Positions 1 to 5,839 of a DNA stretch of 5,840 nt are shown piece after piece. Origin of the DNA: Gammaproteobacteria bacterium (lineage in GTDB: Bacteria > Pseudomonadota > Gammaproteobacteria > Granulosicoccales > Granulosicoccaceae); contig DOIU01000324.1 in NCBI GenBank assembly GCA_003511825.1, positions 1-5,840 on the forward strand, given 5' to 3'. A program made the translations under genes and the position numbers. Under the pieces are notes generated by a model, which had not been told where the DNA came from, did not search any database, and was given only the letters and a program-made list of their open reading frames with translations. Position 1 is the first letter of the stretch; every line of letters begins with the position of its first letter.

Positions 1-114
1 GGCGCTGTGGTCATTCAGGATGCAGAGGCCGACGACGACATGCTGGACGACATCGCCGACATCCTGATCAATCATCGAAACCGGCTGTTAGCGACATCAC
101 CCGACACCCAATAA
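1..114 (+). CDS. 3' end of an unrecognised gene (C-terminal 37 residues)
   Basis: Frame 1 is open from the first base to a TAA at 112-114, giving the last 37 residues of a protein whose start lies outside the window. The visible tail is acidic (a run of Asp and Glu around EADDDMLDDIADIL) followed by a basic amphipathic stretch (INHRNRLL) and a short polar end. I do not recognise the family, and the piece is too short to assign a function. Coding is likely because the frame stays open to the window edge and has GC-rich third positions like the genes further right. A hairpin follows 27 bases after the stop. Confidence 0.55.
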   Translation, partial: GAVVIQDAEADDDMLDDIADILINHRNRLLATSPDTQ

Positions 115-141
115 AGGGGTCTGTGCAAGCTGGGTGTGACC

Positions 142-165
142 TCGGCCTCTGTTTATTGAGGCCGA
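142..165 (+). terminator. Hairpin downstream of the first gene, possible weak terminator
   Basis: TCGGCCTC (142-149) and GAGGCCGA (158-165) form a perfect 8-bp GC-rich stem with an 8-base loop of T-rich sequence. It starts 27 bases after the stop of the partial gene. There is no T-run after the stem on either strand, so it is not a canonical intrinsic terminator. It could be a 3'-end stabilising hairpin or a Rho-assisted stop. I see no convincing sigma70 promoter between it and the next start at 281. Confidence 0.35.
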
Positions 166-280
166 ATAGCGCAGAATGTCGCCTCGTATCTGAGACCGTA
201 CCGCGTCATCTCCCCCAGTCGCTCATCATATCCCAGGACGCACTTTGCAAAACGGACGCCTACTCATAAGGTAAGACACC

Positions 281-2431
281 ATGACAATGTCCTCTCTCTC
301 TATCCTCAGGCAGGTGCGCGCACGCTGGCACTGCATCTTGTTTCTGGCCACACTCCTGCTGACGGCCTGCGGTGGCGGTGGCGGTGGCAGCGACACACCC
401 GCCCCCAACCCTGGCGAAGGCGATCAGCAGGGTGAAACCCCTAACACGCCGGACCCAGCACCAGAGCTGGAAACGCGCGATATCGGTCTGTACATGAACG
501 AGATCTTGCCCGAGATTCGACTCGCCAAACCGCTGGCAGTAGCGACCCGAGAGCGCAGACTGGAACGACATCCCTGGGTAGAACTCTATAACGCAACCGA
601 CGCGCCCATTGCGCTCGACGGCATGCAGCTGCGCGTTATCGGCGACGGTGACAAATCCTGGTCCTTCCCGAGTGGCATCAGCATCGCAGCGAAAACACAC
701 CTGATTGTGTTCGGTTCGGGTAAAGGCAACCTGTCTCCGGGGGGTGATCTGCACGCGGGCCTCTCCTTACACGGCGCCGAGCAGGTATATTTGCTGGATA
801 GCGACGGAGCAGCCCTCGACGGCCTCACAACGGTTGCCGTGCCAGTGGATCAATCCTATGGGCGCTACCCCGACGGCGGTGATTGGGCCTATTTCTATGA
901 TAATGCAAGCCCAGGCGAACCCAATCGTAGCAGCGACTATACTTTCAGCCTGAATTGTCATGAACTGTCGCTATCGGTCGGCCAACCTTTTCAAACGCGT
1001 GTCTACCCAGCGCGCAGCGTTCAATGGTCATCGGACAATCCACGCATAGCCATCGACGCCGACGGCACGCTCGTCGCACAAGAAAATGCCGTGGGCGCCA
1101 ATGCGCGCGCTCGGATTACTGCGACGGATTCCGAGTTGCATGCCAGCAGCTGCCAGGTGACGATCGTGAACTGGACGGCCAATCGCTCATCCTTGACCGT
1201 CGTGGGCACACCCAACGCAGACTTCCTGCTGGATAAGTTTGATGACAAACTCTACTTTACAACCCCAGGTAAGTTGTTCGCGTCAACGGACGGGCTAGAT
1301 AGCGCCACTCAAGTGGGTATATTCCCACCAACCCCCTCAGAACCGATCATGAAGAAAACCCCTTACGGTTACTTCGCCAGCAGTGGGAACCAGATCCATA
1401 CCACGCAAGACTTTAACCAATGGGATGTCTCCCTCAACATGCGGCACAAGACCTTGCAACACGGTTTCTCGCATTTTTTTGATAACCAAGACAACACCAG
1501 CTATCTCTATGCGGGCGAGTATTCCGTGGGCAACGCGAATGCGCACTCAGTCTACCGGGGCGTTGACCAGGGCAACGGCGTCGATTGGGAAGAAGTGCTT
1601 TACTTTGATTCTCTGCAAGACTTCTTTGATGACAAAACGCGGCTGGACACCATACGACACATCCACGTCGTGGTGACCGACCCCTATACCGGCCACGTCT
1701 GGGTGGGCACAGGCGACAATAACCAACATTCTCGCCTCTACTACTCAAAAGACAATGGTGACACCTTTACATTGATCGGTATCGGCTCGCAGAAGTTTCG
1801 GTCTCTGTCGATCTGGTTTACTGAAGACTACGTGTACTGGAACATGGACAGCGAGCTTGTCCCGCAACACGTCTATCGCATACCGCGCAGCGTGTTTCGT
1901 GAACATGGGCACTGGCCGTCACTGACGCCGGAAATCAGTAATGGCAACACAAAGCCTGGCACCACGTATTTAGTCACTGCCTCCAATGGGGGCCTACCGA
2001 TCGAAACCGGCGGTATCTATACGGAGAACGAACGTCGCAGCCTCGATGGCGCAAACCGAGTCCGTCCCGTTGAAGATCCACAGTATGATTATTCCGAAGA
2101 TGTCGCAGAGCTGACCCACGCGTCGCATTGGTATCACCTGTGGGTGAAAGACCAGAACAATGAAGACGTCTTGATTATGAACACCTCCGCCGAAGGTATC
2201 GAGCAATACCGACGCGATGGATTGAGCCGTACGTTTGGATTTAAAGAACGTGCCGACGGTTCTGTCGATGTTCAGGAATTGCTGGCCATGCCCTCAGATA
2301 CGCCCGAGACACACACGCCCTACACGCAGCTGCGACCGCATTTCCAAGACGCGCAAGGGTATGTTTTTTTCCAAGGGCGCAACACCGCGCATCGGATTTA
2401 CAAAATGCGCCTACATTGGGTTGATCAATAA
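281..2431 (+). CDS. Secreted multidomain lipoprotein: lamin-tail, Ig-like and BNR/propeller regions
   Basis: A 716-residue predicted outer-membrane lipoprotein. Residues 1-29 form a signal peptide with a basic start, a hydrophobic core and the lipobox LTAC; Cys30 would be lipidated. Gly at +2 means no inner-membrane retention signal. Six Gly and a Pro/Asp/Glu-rich tether (about 31-66) follow. Residues 68-215 resemble a lamin-tail domain (YMNEILPE, WVELYNATDAPIALDGM, then SYGRYPDGGDW and ASPGEPN). Residues 222-297 resemble a bacterial Ig-like (Big2) domain (LSLSVGQPF, VQWSSDNP, IDADGTLVA), with Cys226 and Cys291 placed to pair. Residues 305-710 look like a beta-propeller. Ser489 to Phe496 (SKDNGDTF) matches the Asp-box, and weaker copies occur near 335, 375 and 430, 40-60 residues apart. 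The start has AAGG at 268-271, nine bases before ATG. The role is probably surface binding or glycan-related; no catalytic residues can be named, so enzymatic activity is unproven. Confidence 0.88.
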   Translation: MTMSSLSILRQVRARWHCILFLATLLLTACGGGGGGSDTPAPNPGEGDQQGETPNTPDPAPELETRDIGLYMNEILPEIRLAKPLAVATRERRLERHPWVELYNATDAPIALDGMQLRVIGDGDKSWSFPSGISIAAKTHLIVFGSGKGNLSPGGDLHAGLSLHGAEQVYLLDSDGAALDGLTTVAVPVDQSYGRYPDGGDWAYFYDNASPGEPNRSSDYTFSLNCHELSLSVGQPFQTRVYPARSVQWSSDNPRIAIDADGTLVAQENAVGANARARITATDSELHASSCQVTIVNWTANRSSLTVVGTPNADFLLDKFDDKLYFTTPGKLFASTDGLDSATQVGIFPPTPSEPIMKKTPYGYFASSGNQIHTTQDFNQWDVSLNMRHKTLQHGFSHFFDNQDNTSYLYAGEYSVGNANAHSVYRGVDQGNGVDWEEVLYFDSLQDFFDDKTRLDTIRHIHVVVTDPYTGHVWVGTGDNNQHSRLYYSKDNGDTFTLIGIGSQKFRSLSIWFTEDYVYWNMDSELVPQHVYRIPRSVFREHGHWPSLTPEISNGNTKPGTTYLVTASNGGLPIETGGIYTENERRSLDGANRVRPVEDPQYDYSEDVAELTHASHWYHLWVKDQNNEDVLIMNTSAEGIEQYRRDGLSRTFGFKERADGSVDVQELLAMPSDTPETHTPYTQLRPHFQDAQGYVFFQGRNTAHRIYKMRLHWVDQ
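371..388 (+). repeat. Three tandem GGTGGC units encoding the poly-Gly tether
   Basis: GGTGGC occurs three times in perfect tandem directly after the lipidated Cys codon (368-370). It encodes Gly31-Gly36 of the lipoprotein. Gain or loss of a unit would change tether length by two Gly without shifting frame. Poly-Gly after the lipobox is common in gammaproteobacterial surface lipoproteins. Confidence 0.6.
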
Positions 2432-2445
2432 CGCTGTTACTCATC

Positions 2446-2469
2446 GCGGCGGACATGCCTGTCCGCCGC
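2446..2469. repeat. Perfect 10-bp inverted repeat, hairpin after the lipoprotein gene
   Basis: GCGGCGGACA (2446-2455) and TGTCCGCCGC (2460-2469) are exact reverse complements around the 4-base loop TGCC. The repeat begins 15 bases after the lipoprotein stop. The stem is very GC-rich and would form a strong hairpin in RNA. The bases after it (ACACCCGCC) contain no T-run, and neither flank looks like an intrinsic terminator. It may act as a Rho-assisted or 3'-stabilising hairpin, or be a dispersed REP-like palindrome. A single window cannot separate these. Confidence 0.6.
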
Positions 2470-2544
2470 ACACCCGCCTTGAAGACAAATCCTAGCAGAT
2501 AGCGCATACTGCCTCCTTTCGCGAAGACTTGCTTGGGAGACCGC

Positions 2545-3588
2545 ATGAAGTACCACCACTTGGGCCAAACCGATGTCTCGGTGAGCCAAATCTGCCTCGG
2601 CAGCATGACCTGGGGTTCACAGAACACCCAAGCCGAAGCCCACCAGCAGATTGACTATGCACTCGACCAGGGCGTGAATTTTATCGATACCGCCGAGATG
2701 TATCCCACCACACCGGCTGCTGCCAAAACTGTTGGTCGCACCGAAGAATACATCGGCAGTTGGTTTGCCAAAACCGGCAAGCGTGATCAGATTGTATTGG
2801 CGACCAAGGTCACCGGGGAGGGTCTCAAATGGGTGCAGCAAGGTATCCCCATCAGCCCCGAAAAAATCCAAAAGTCCCTCGACGGCAGTTTGCAGCGACT
2901 GCAAACGGACTATGTCGATCTTTACCAGTTACACTGGCCAAACCGAGGCTCCTACCACTTCCGACAAAACTGGCAATATGACCCTACCACGCAAAACCGG
3001 GAAGAAACGCGCGACCATATCCGCGCTGTACTCAATGCCCTTAAAACACTGATCGATGCCGGTAAAATACGTCACATTGGCTTATCCAATGAAACCTGCT
3101 GGGGCGCCAGCCAGTTTCTGGACATTGCAGCCGCCGAGGGCCTGCCGCGAGTTGTCTCAATCCAAAATGAATACAGCTTAATGTATCGGACGTTCGATCT
3201 GGATCTGGCAGAGCTGGCGCACAATGAACAGATCGGCTTGCTGGCCTATTCGCCACTGTCAGCGGGTATGTTAAGCGGAAAGTACTTTGGCGGACGCATC
3301 CCAGAGGGCTCTCGCCGCGCACTGAACAAAGACCTGTTCAGACGCTACAATGCGCATTCGATACCGGCTGTGGACGCCTACACCAAGCTCGCTCAAGAAC
3401 ACGGCATTGATCCGTCACAGATGGCACTTGCATTTTGCTTGACTCGTCCATTCATGGCGTCAGTTATTATTGGTGCCACAACGATGGCGCAATTGCAGAC
3501 CGATATTGAAGCGGCAGAATTAACGCTAAATGATGATGTCATGGCAGACATTGCCAAGATTTACCGCAAATACCCCATGCCTTTTTAG
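2545..3588 (+). CDS. Aldo/keto reductase, Tas family
   Basis: A 347-residue NADPH-type aldo/keto reductase that resembles E. coli Tas along its whole length, a cytosolic TIM-barrel oxidoreductase. The start matches the family pattern (MKYHHLGQTDVSVSQICLGS, then MTWG). The AKR tetrad is present: Asp48 and Tyr53 in NFIDTAEMY, Lys88 in LATKVTG, His130 in LYQLHWPNR. IGLSNE (178-183), SIQNEYSLMYR (205-215) and the cofactor-region IIGATTMAQL (308-317) also fit. ATG at 2545 is chosen over the in-frame TTG at 2533, because GGAG at 2536-2539 lies five bases before the ATG and would fall inside the longer reading frame; family members also start here. The physiological substrate is unknown; these enzymes reduce small carbonyls. 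Length is normal and no defect is seen. It stands alone, with a hairpin upstream and the convergent minus-strand ORF at 3693 downstream. Confidence 0.93.
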   Translation: MKYHHLGQTDVSVSQICLGSMTWGSQNTQAEAHQQIDYALDQGVNFIDTAEMYPTTPAAAKTVGRTEEYIGSWFAKTGKRDQIVLATKVTGEGLKWVQQGIPISPEKIQKSLDGSLQRLQTDYVDLYQLHWPNRGSYHFRQNWQYDPTTQNREETRDHIRAVLNALKTLIDAGKIRHIGLSNETCWGASQFLDIAAAEGLPRVVSIQNEYSLMYRTFDLDLAELAHNEQIGLLAYSPLSAGMLSGKYFGGRIPEGSRRALNKDLFRRYNAHSIPAVDAYTKLAQEHGIDPSQMALAFCLTRPFMASVIIGATTMAQLQTDIEAAELTLNDDVMADIAKIYRKYPMPF

Positions 3589-3692
3589 CGAGCGTTTGAT
3601 GACTGCCTGACTTGCATTGGAAACACGGAAAAGGTCGCAATCAGCGGCCATTAATACAAGCTATGCGGCCTGAGAGGTGTGAGTTGGCGAGG

Positions 3693-4046
3693 TTAAGGAT
3701 CAACCTGCATGGAAGCACAAATAATATCAAAGACGCCGTAGTTATAGACGCAAAATTGGAAATGATGCAGATGCCGTAGGTCGTTTTTTTGCAGATTTTC
3801 TTCATCGGCGACGCGCGATAACCAATCAGACTTGGTGACCTCAAAGGCCACATCATCTTCAACAACTCCCTCGTGTAATGGCTGCGTCCAGCGGTAGCGC
3901 AATACGCCATCAAAAGTGACAACAACCTCTTCGTCATGCCAGTTCTTAAAGCCATAGGTCACAATTTGTTCGCGCATTTCAATATATGGCAAACGAATCG
4001 AAGAAATTCGAAGACTGAGCTTTTTTTTCTTTTCTCTGGAAACCAA
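3693..4046 (-). CDS. Small hypothetical protein, uncertain start
   Basis: I do not recognise the family by name. The frame is open from 4133 to a TAA at 3693-3695. The 146-codon maximum starts with TTG and has no ribosome site. I prefer TTG at 4044-4046 (117 residues), because AGG lies seven bases upstream and the coherent part of the protein begins soon after. An ATG at 3975-3977 would give 94 residues. The protein begins with a basic KKKK stretch. It continues with predicted beta-strand segments (EEVVVTFDGVLRYRW, DDVAFEVTKSDWL) and ends in a His/aromatic-rich segment (LHHFQFCVYNYGVFDIIC). Small soluble proteins with such an ending are often orphan accessory or immunity-like genes, but that is only an impression. 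No signal peptide or membrane segment is seen. It is AT-richer than its neighbours and converges with the reductase gene. Confidence 0.55.
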   Translation of the reverse strand: MVSREKKKKLSLRISSIRLPYIEMREQIVTYGFKNWHDEEVVVTFDGVLRYRWTQPLHEGVVEDDVAFEVTKSDWLSRVADEENLQKNDLRHLHHFQFCVYNYGVFDIICASMQVDP

Positions 4047-4107
4047 CGTATTGCCTGTCTGGTAGTACTGGCGAATATCAAGGGGAAAAAGTGTCGTGCG
4101 TATTGCC

Positions 4108-4245
4108 CTATAATGCCGCGAATTCAGTAACAATCAAGTCACAATCATACATGTTACTGACGCCTCCCGATTCGCCGATAATAACAGGTATTTTGCAATC
4201 AACAAATAACCCTAGCGACGAACAGGCCGCACTTGTAGCAAGCAC
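4108..4245 (-). CDS. Short doubtful ORF, possible gene remnant
   Basis: From GTG at 4243-4245 to TAG at 4108-4110 the minus strand encodes 45 residues. The open frame itself reaches back to 4290. The peptide includes SAACSSLGLFVDCKIPVIIG and ends in DLIVTEFAAL, with alternating hydrophobic and polar residues as in a folded protein. GGGGAG lies about 12 bases before the GTG, which is long for a ribosome site. I do not recognise it. It could be a tiny gene, the tail of a broken gene, or chance. Confidence 0.2.
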   Translation of the reverse strand: MLATSAACSSLGLFVDCKIPVIIGESGGVSNMYDCDLIVTEFAAL

Positions 4246-4317
4246 TTGCTCAATATACTCCCCAAAAAATACTGCTTTTTTAAAAACAGGTTAATAATTC
4301 AGAACAGAATGCGTACA

Positions 4318-4449
4318 TTATCCTTTGCAAGCATGACCCAATAAATTAGAAATGCAACAAACTCTGCCGAATACCAGTACATTTTGATCAAATAACTGAA
4401 CAACTTTATCCAGCCAGTTGATTGGGCCACGCATAATACCGTTTGACAA
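4318..4449 (-). CDS. Short doubtful ORF with a plausible ribosome site
   Basis: TTG at 4447-4449 opens a 43-residue frame ending in TAA at 4318-4320. AAGGG at 4457-4461 sits seven bases upstream, a reasonable Shine-Dalgarno. The peptide contains RGPINWLDKVVQLFDQNVLV and three Cys near the end; an internal ATG lies at 4432-4434. It is in the same frame as the remnant at 4290-4108. Family unknown. It starts after the strong terminator, so it would need its own promoter, and I see none that is convincing. Confidence 0.22.
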   Translation of the reverse strand: MSNGIMRGPINWLDKVVQLFDQNVLVFGRVCCISNLLGHACKG

Positions 4450-4489
4450 GCCGCTACCCTTCGGCCAAAAAAGAAGTTGCTTGCAGACG

Positions 4490-4514
4490 AAAAAAAACGC
4501 CACAAAAATGGCGC
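4490..4514 (-). terminator. Intrinsic terminator of the NirDL-like gene
   Basis: Read on the minus strand, CGCCA (4513-4509) pairs with TGGCG (4502-4498) around a 6-base T-rich loop, with a possible extra G-U pair at the base. Eight consecutive T residues follow (4497-4490). The hairpin begins about 20 bases after the TAA of the gene at 4534. Stem, short loop and uninterrupted T-run make this a textbook Rho-independent terminator. Confidence 0.85.
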
Positions 4515-4533
4515 ATCGTGGGGTTTTAGGGAG

Positions 4534-5520
4534 TTACAGAGCCAGCGTTGTTGATGACGGAGCGGTCTTGGCGCAAGGATTCTCGGGTGTTAGTACCGCA
4601 AAATCTCCTTGACGCAACTGCAACCGCGTCAAGGTATTCGACAACGCAGCATCCAGACCCGCCATGGTCTCTGCATAGAGCATCAGACCCAGGGTATACG
4701 GCCATTCGCGCGTTGGGAGCCCTGACCAGCACATGCCCCTCTGAGCAGCACCAATACCCGCCAGACGTGATTCAATATTCGCAGTTGCGGCATCACTCAC
4801 TGATGCCAATAAGAACAGATGACATGCACGACGCTCAGCATCGGCCTCAATGCCATAACGGCGCACGACGCCGCAACGCACCATCGTCTGCAAACTGGTG
4901 ATCAGTTGACGCGGGCGTACACCCGCGCGGCGCGCTAAATACGCATAGGGTTGGCTGCAAACAGGTAGCCCCGGTCTGACGGCACGTATAACGTGCTGCT
5001 CATCATCGGACAAAACGTATTCGTTAGCCACCCAGTCTCGGCGTCTGTGCAACGGCAACACCCTGCTGCCGGCGATATAGCCTGACGCAGCAATCTCGGT
5101 ATGATCAAACTCACGCAGCACCGGCAGTCGCCGATACCGATACCGGTGTAGCTCCAATTGTTCGTGCAAATAGCGCTCAACATCAACACGCGCATCGAGC
5201 GTCAACTGGAACCAGAGGTCATAGTCGTGAGCATAGGCGCGAATGCGGCTAATCGCGCTGTTAAACGCAATTTTTGCGAGTAAATCCCGGCGTGCCCGCC
5301 CTTGAGCACTCACCGCCACCGTCACCGGCGCGTCGATCGCATTGGGGCTGAACACCGGACCGATGCGCCGAATATACCCACGCTCAAACAAGCCACGCAC
5401 GGTCTGCAACACCGCGCTTTCCTGCGTGTTGAATTGGTCAGCGATACAACGGAATGGGCGCTCGGAAAACGGAAAGTGGTCCCGATACGCAGTCATGATG
5501 TGCTGTTCGAGCGTATTCAA
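4534..5520 (-). CDS. Fused two-domain siroheme decarboxylase-like protein (NirDL/AhbAB type, Lrp/AsnC fold)
   Basis: 328 residues made of two tandem Lrp/AsnC-like units. Unit one (1-145) has the siroheme decarboxylase signature HFPFSERPFRCIA, then GYIRRIGPVFS (48-58), HDYDLWFQL (98-106) and RLPVLREF. Unit two (about 169-312) has VVRRYGI (218-224) and LPTREWPYTLGLML (268-281), as in NirL/NirH-type subunits. In the known family these enzymes remove carboxyl groups from the C12 and C18 acetates of siroheme, giving didecarboxysiroheme for heme d1 or Ahb-type heme. The family is often annotated as transcription regulators. Odd points: the His normally expected shortly after RRFG in unit two is absent (RRYGIEADAERR), as is the HNY-type His in unit one. 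The TTG start is favoured by AGGTGA six bases upstream and an in-frame TGA at 5527-5529; ATG at 5494-5496 is the alternative. The promoter carries an FNR box. No partner nir genes are in view, so the exact role is uncertain. Confidence 0.82.
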   Translation of the reverse strand: MNTLEQHIMTAYRDHFPFSERPFRCIADQFNTQESAVLQTVRGLFERGYIRRIGPVFSPNAIDAPVTVAVSAQGRARRDLLAKIAFNSAISRIRAYAHDYDLWFQLTLDARVDVERYLHEQLELHRYRYRRLPVLREFDHTEIAASGYIAGSRVLPLHRRRDWVANEYVLSDDEQHVIRAVRPGLPVCSQPYAYLARRAGVRPRQLITSLQTMVRCGVVRRYGIEADAERRACHLFLLASVSDAATANIESRLAGIGAAQRGMCWSGLPTREWPYTLGLMLYAETMAGLDAALSNTLTRLQLRQGDFAVLTPENPCAKTAPSSTTLAL

Positions 5521-5546
5521 CGGGTATCACCTGCAAGCATAAGCAT
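5517..5546 (-). CDS. Possible 9-codon leader ORF overlapping the TTG start
   Basis: ATG at 5544-5546 opens MLMLAGDTR and ends in TGA at 5517-5519. That stop shares bases with the TTG start of the NirDL-like gene in the tetranucleotide TTGA. Such an overlap is typical of translational coupling. No good ribosome site precedes this ATG, so translation is doubtful. Confidence 0.2.
   Translation of the reverse strand: MLMLAGDTR
5527..5532 (-). promoter_or_regulatory. Ribosome binding site deciding the TTG start
   Basis: On the minus strand AGGTGA (5532-5527) lies six bases before TTG at 5520-5518. Its last three bases are also an in-frame TGA, so translation of the NirDL-like protein cannot begin further upstream. 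The later ATG (5496-5494) has only a weak GAACAG before it. Confidence 0.65.
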
Positions 5547-5632
5547 GGAAGTCACAACGCGTATGACAACGGGCTGTCAGGCTCACAGTAATGCAGATAC
5601 GTCCCTGAATTTACGCGCCAGTCATGTAGCGA

Positions 5633-5653
5633 TTGTCCACCGATTGTGGACAA
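5633..5653. repeat. Operator-like palindrome over the predicted -10 and start point
   Basis: TTGTCCAC (5633-5640) and GTGGACAA (5646-5653) are exact 8-base inverted arms around CGATT. The palindrome covers the predicted -10 (5643-5648) and reaches the predicted transcription start near 5636. That is a typical place for a repressor operator. No T-run follows on either strand, so it is not an intrinsic terminator. The binding protein is unknown to me. Confidence 0.5.
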
Positions 5654-5684
5654 AACCCAGTGCGGTGGCTTTGATCTTCATCAA
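5636..5684 (-). promoter_or_regulatory. Class II FNR/ANR-type promoter for the NirDL-like gene
   Basis: TTGATCTTCATCAA at 5671-5684 matches the FNR/ANR consensus TTGAT-N4-ATCAA perfectly, and the symmetry extends to 8-bp arms (5668-5687). Read on the minus strand, 22 bases separate it from CACAAT at 5648-5643, a 4/6 match to the sigma70 -10. This places the box centre at -41.5 from a start near 5636, the classical activating position. The transcript would have a leader of about 116 bases before TTG at 5520. On the plus strand no -10 occurs at the same spacing, so activation is expected toward the NirDL-like gene. FNR, ANR and DNR share this motif and cannot be told apart here. Confidence 0.75.
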
Positions 5685-5722
5685 AGCGCCAATAAGCAAC
5701 GCCTGAACATGGCATCAGCGAG

Positions 5723-5839
5723 TCACACGACATCCAGTGATTTGCCCACCCGCACGAACGCATCGATCGCCTGCTGCAGGTCTTCGCGGGTGTGCGCGGC
5801 AGACATCTGCGTGCGAATTCGCGCCTGCCCGTGGGGTAC
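5723..5839 (-). CDS. kbl: Glycine C-acetyltransferase (2-amino-3-ketobutyrate CoA ligase), C-terminal 38 residues
   Basis: The minus strand is open from the window edge to TGA at 5723-5725. The 38 residues closely follow the C-terminus of Kbl: QARIRTQMSAAHTRED, then QAIDAFVRVGKSLDVV. E. coli Kbl has the same RIRTQMSAAHT core and IGK near its end. Kbl is a PLP-dependent alpha-oxoamine synthase in the cytosol that cleaves 2-amino-3-ketobutyrate with CoA to glycine and acetyl-CoA, the second step of threonine breakdown after threonine dehydrogenase. The PLP lysine and most of the enzyme lie outside the window. In E. coli tdh follows kbl directly; here the next gene in the same direction is instead the NirDL-like gene, about 200 bases away and with its own promoter. 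Confidence 0.85.
   Translation of the reverse strand, partial: VPHGQARIRTQMSAAHTREDLQQAIDAFVRVGKSLDVV

Larger units (their letters stand above)
4047..4489. other. AT-rich stretch without a convincing gene
   Basis: Between the small hypothetical gene and the terminator at 4490 there is no ORF I can defend. The DNA is AT-richer than the flanking genes; for example 4261-4320 has 17 G or C in 60 bases. On the minus strand one frame holds two short coding-like pieces: 4447-4318, and 4290-4108. They are separated by in-frame TAA codons at 4318-4320 and 4291-4293. On the plus strand there is a 47-codon ORF at 4151-4294, antisense to the second piece and without a clear ribosome site. The stretch may be acquired DNA or decayed gene remnants. 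Confidence 0.5.

Noticed and set aside
115..280. Sigma70 promoter for the lipoprotein gene
   Set aside because: TTGAGG and TATCTG elements can be picked out but not at an acceptable spacing.
2533..3588. Longer aldo/keto reductase starting at TTG 2533
   Set aside because: The extra four residues overlap the Shine-Dalgarno GGAG for the ATG at 2545, where family members begin.
3589..3692. Possible bidirectional terminator or integron attC-like site between convergent genes
   Set aside because: Only short GGCC and GCGGCC repeats occur; no stable stem with a T-run and no paired attC core sites.
4001..4028. Plus-strand hairpin plus T8 as a terminator
   Set aside because: The stem TCGAA/TTCGA is only 5 bp and AT-rich, and nine bases separate it from the T-run, which is better explained by Lys codons of the minus-strand ORF.
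4299..4505. Minus-strand frame containing KMYWYSAEF, reminiscent of an aromatic amino acid hydroxylase motif
   Set aside because: Only one short motif fits, the rest of the enzyme is absent, the supposed start lies inside the terminator, and the frame competes with a more coding-like one.
5633..5653. TTGTCCACA on the minus strand as a DnaA box
   Set aside because: It differs from TTATCCACA, there is no cluster of boxes or AT-rich unwinding region, and the perfect palindrome with promoter overlap explains it better.
5302..5706. 134-codon plus-strand ORF
   Set aside because: It is antisense to the NirDL-like gene and its promoter, with no recognisable protein features.
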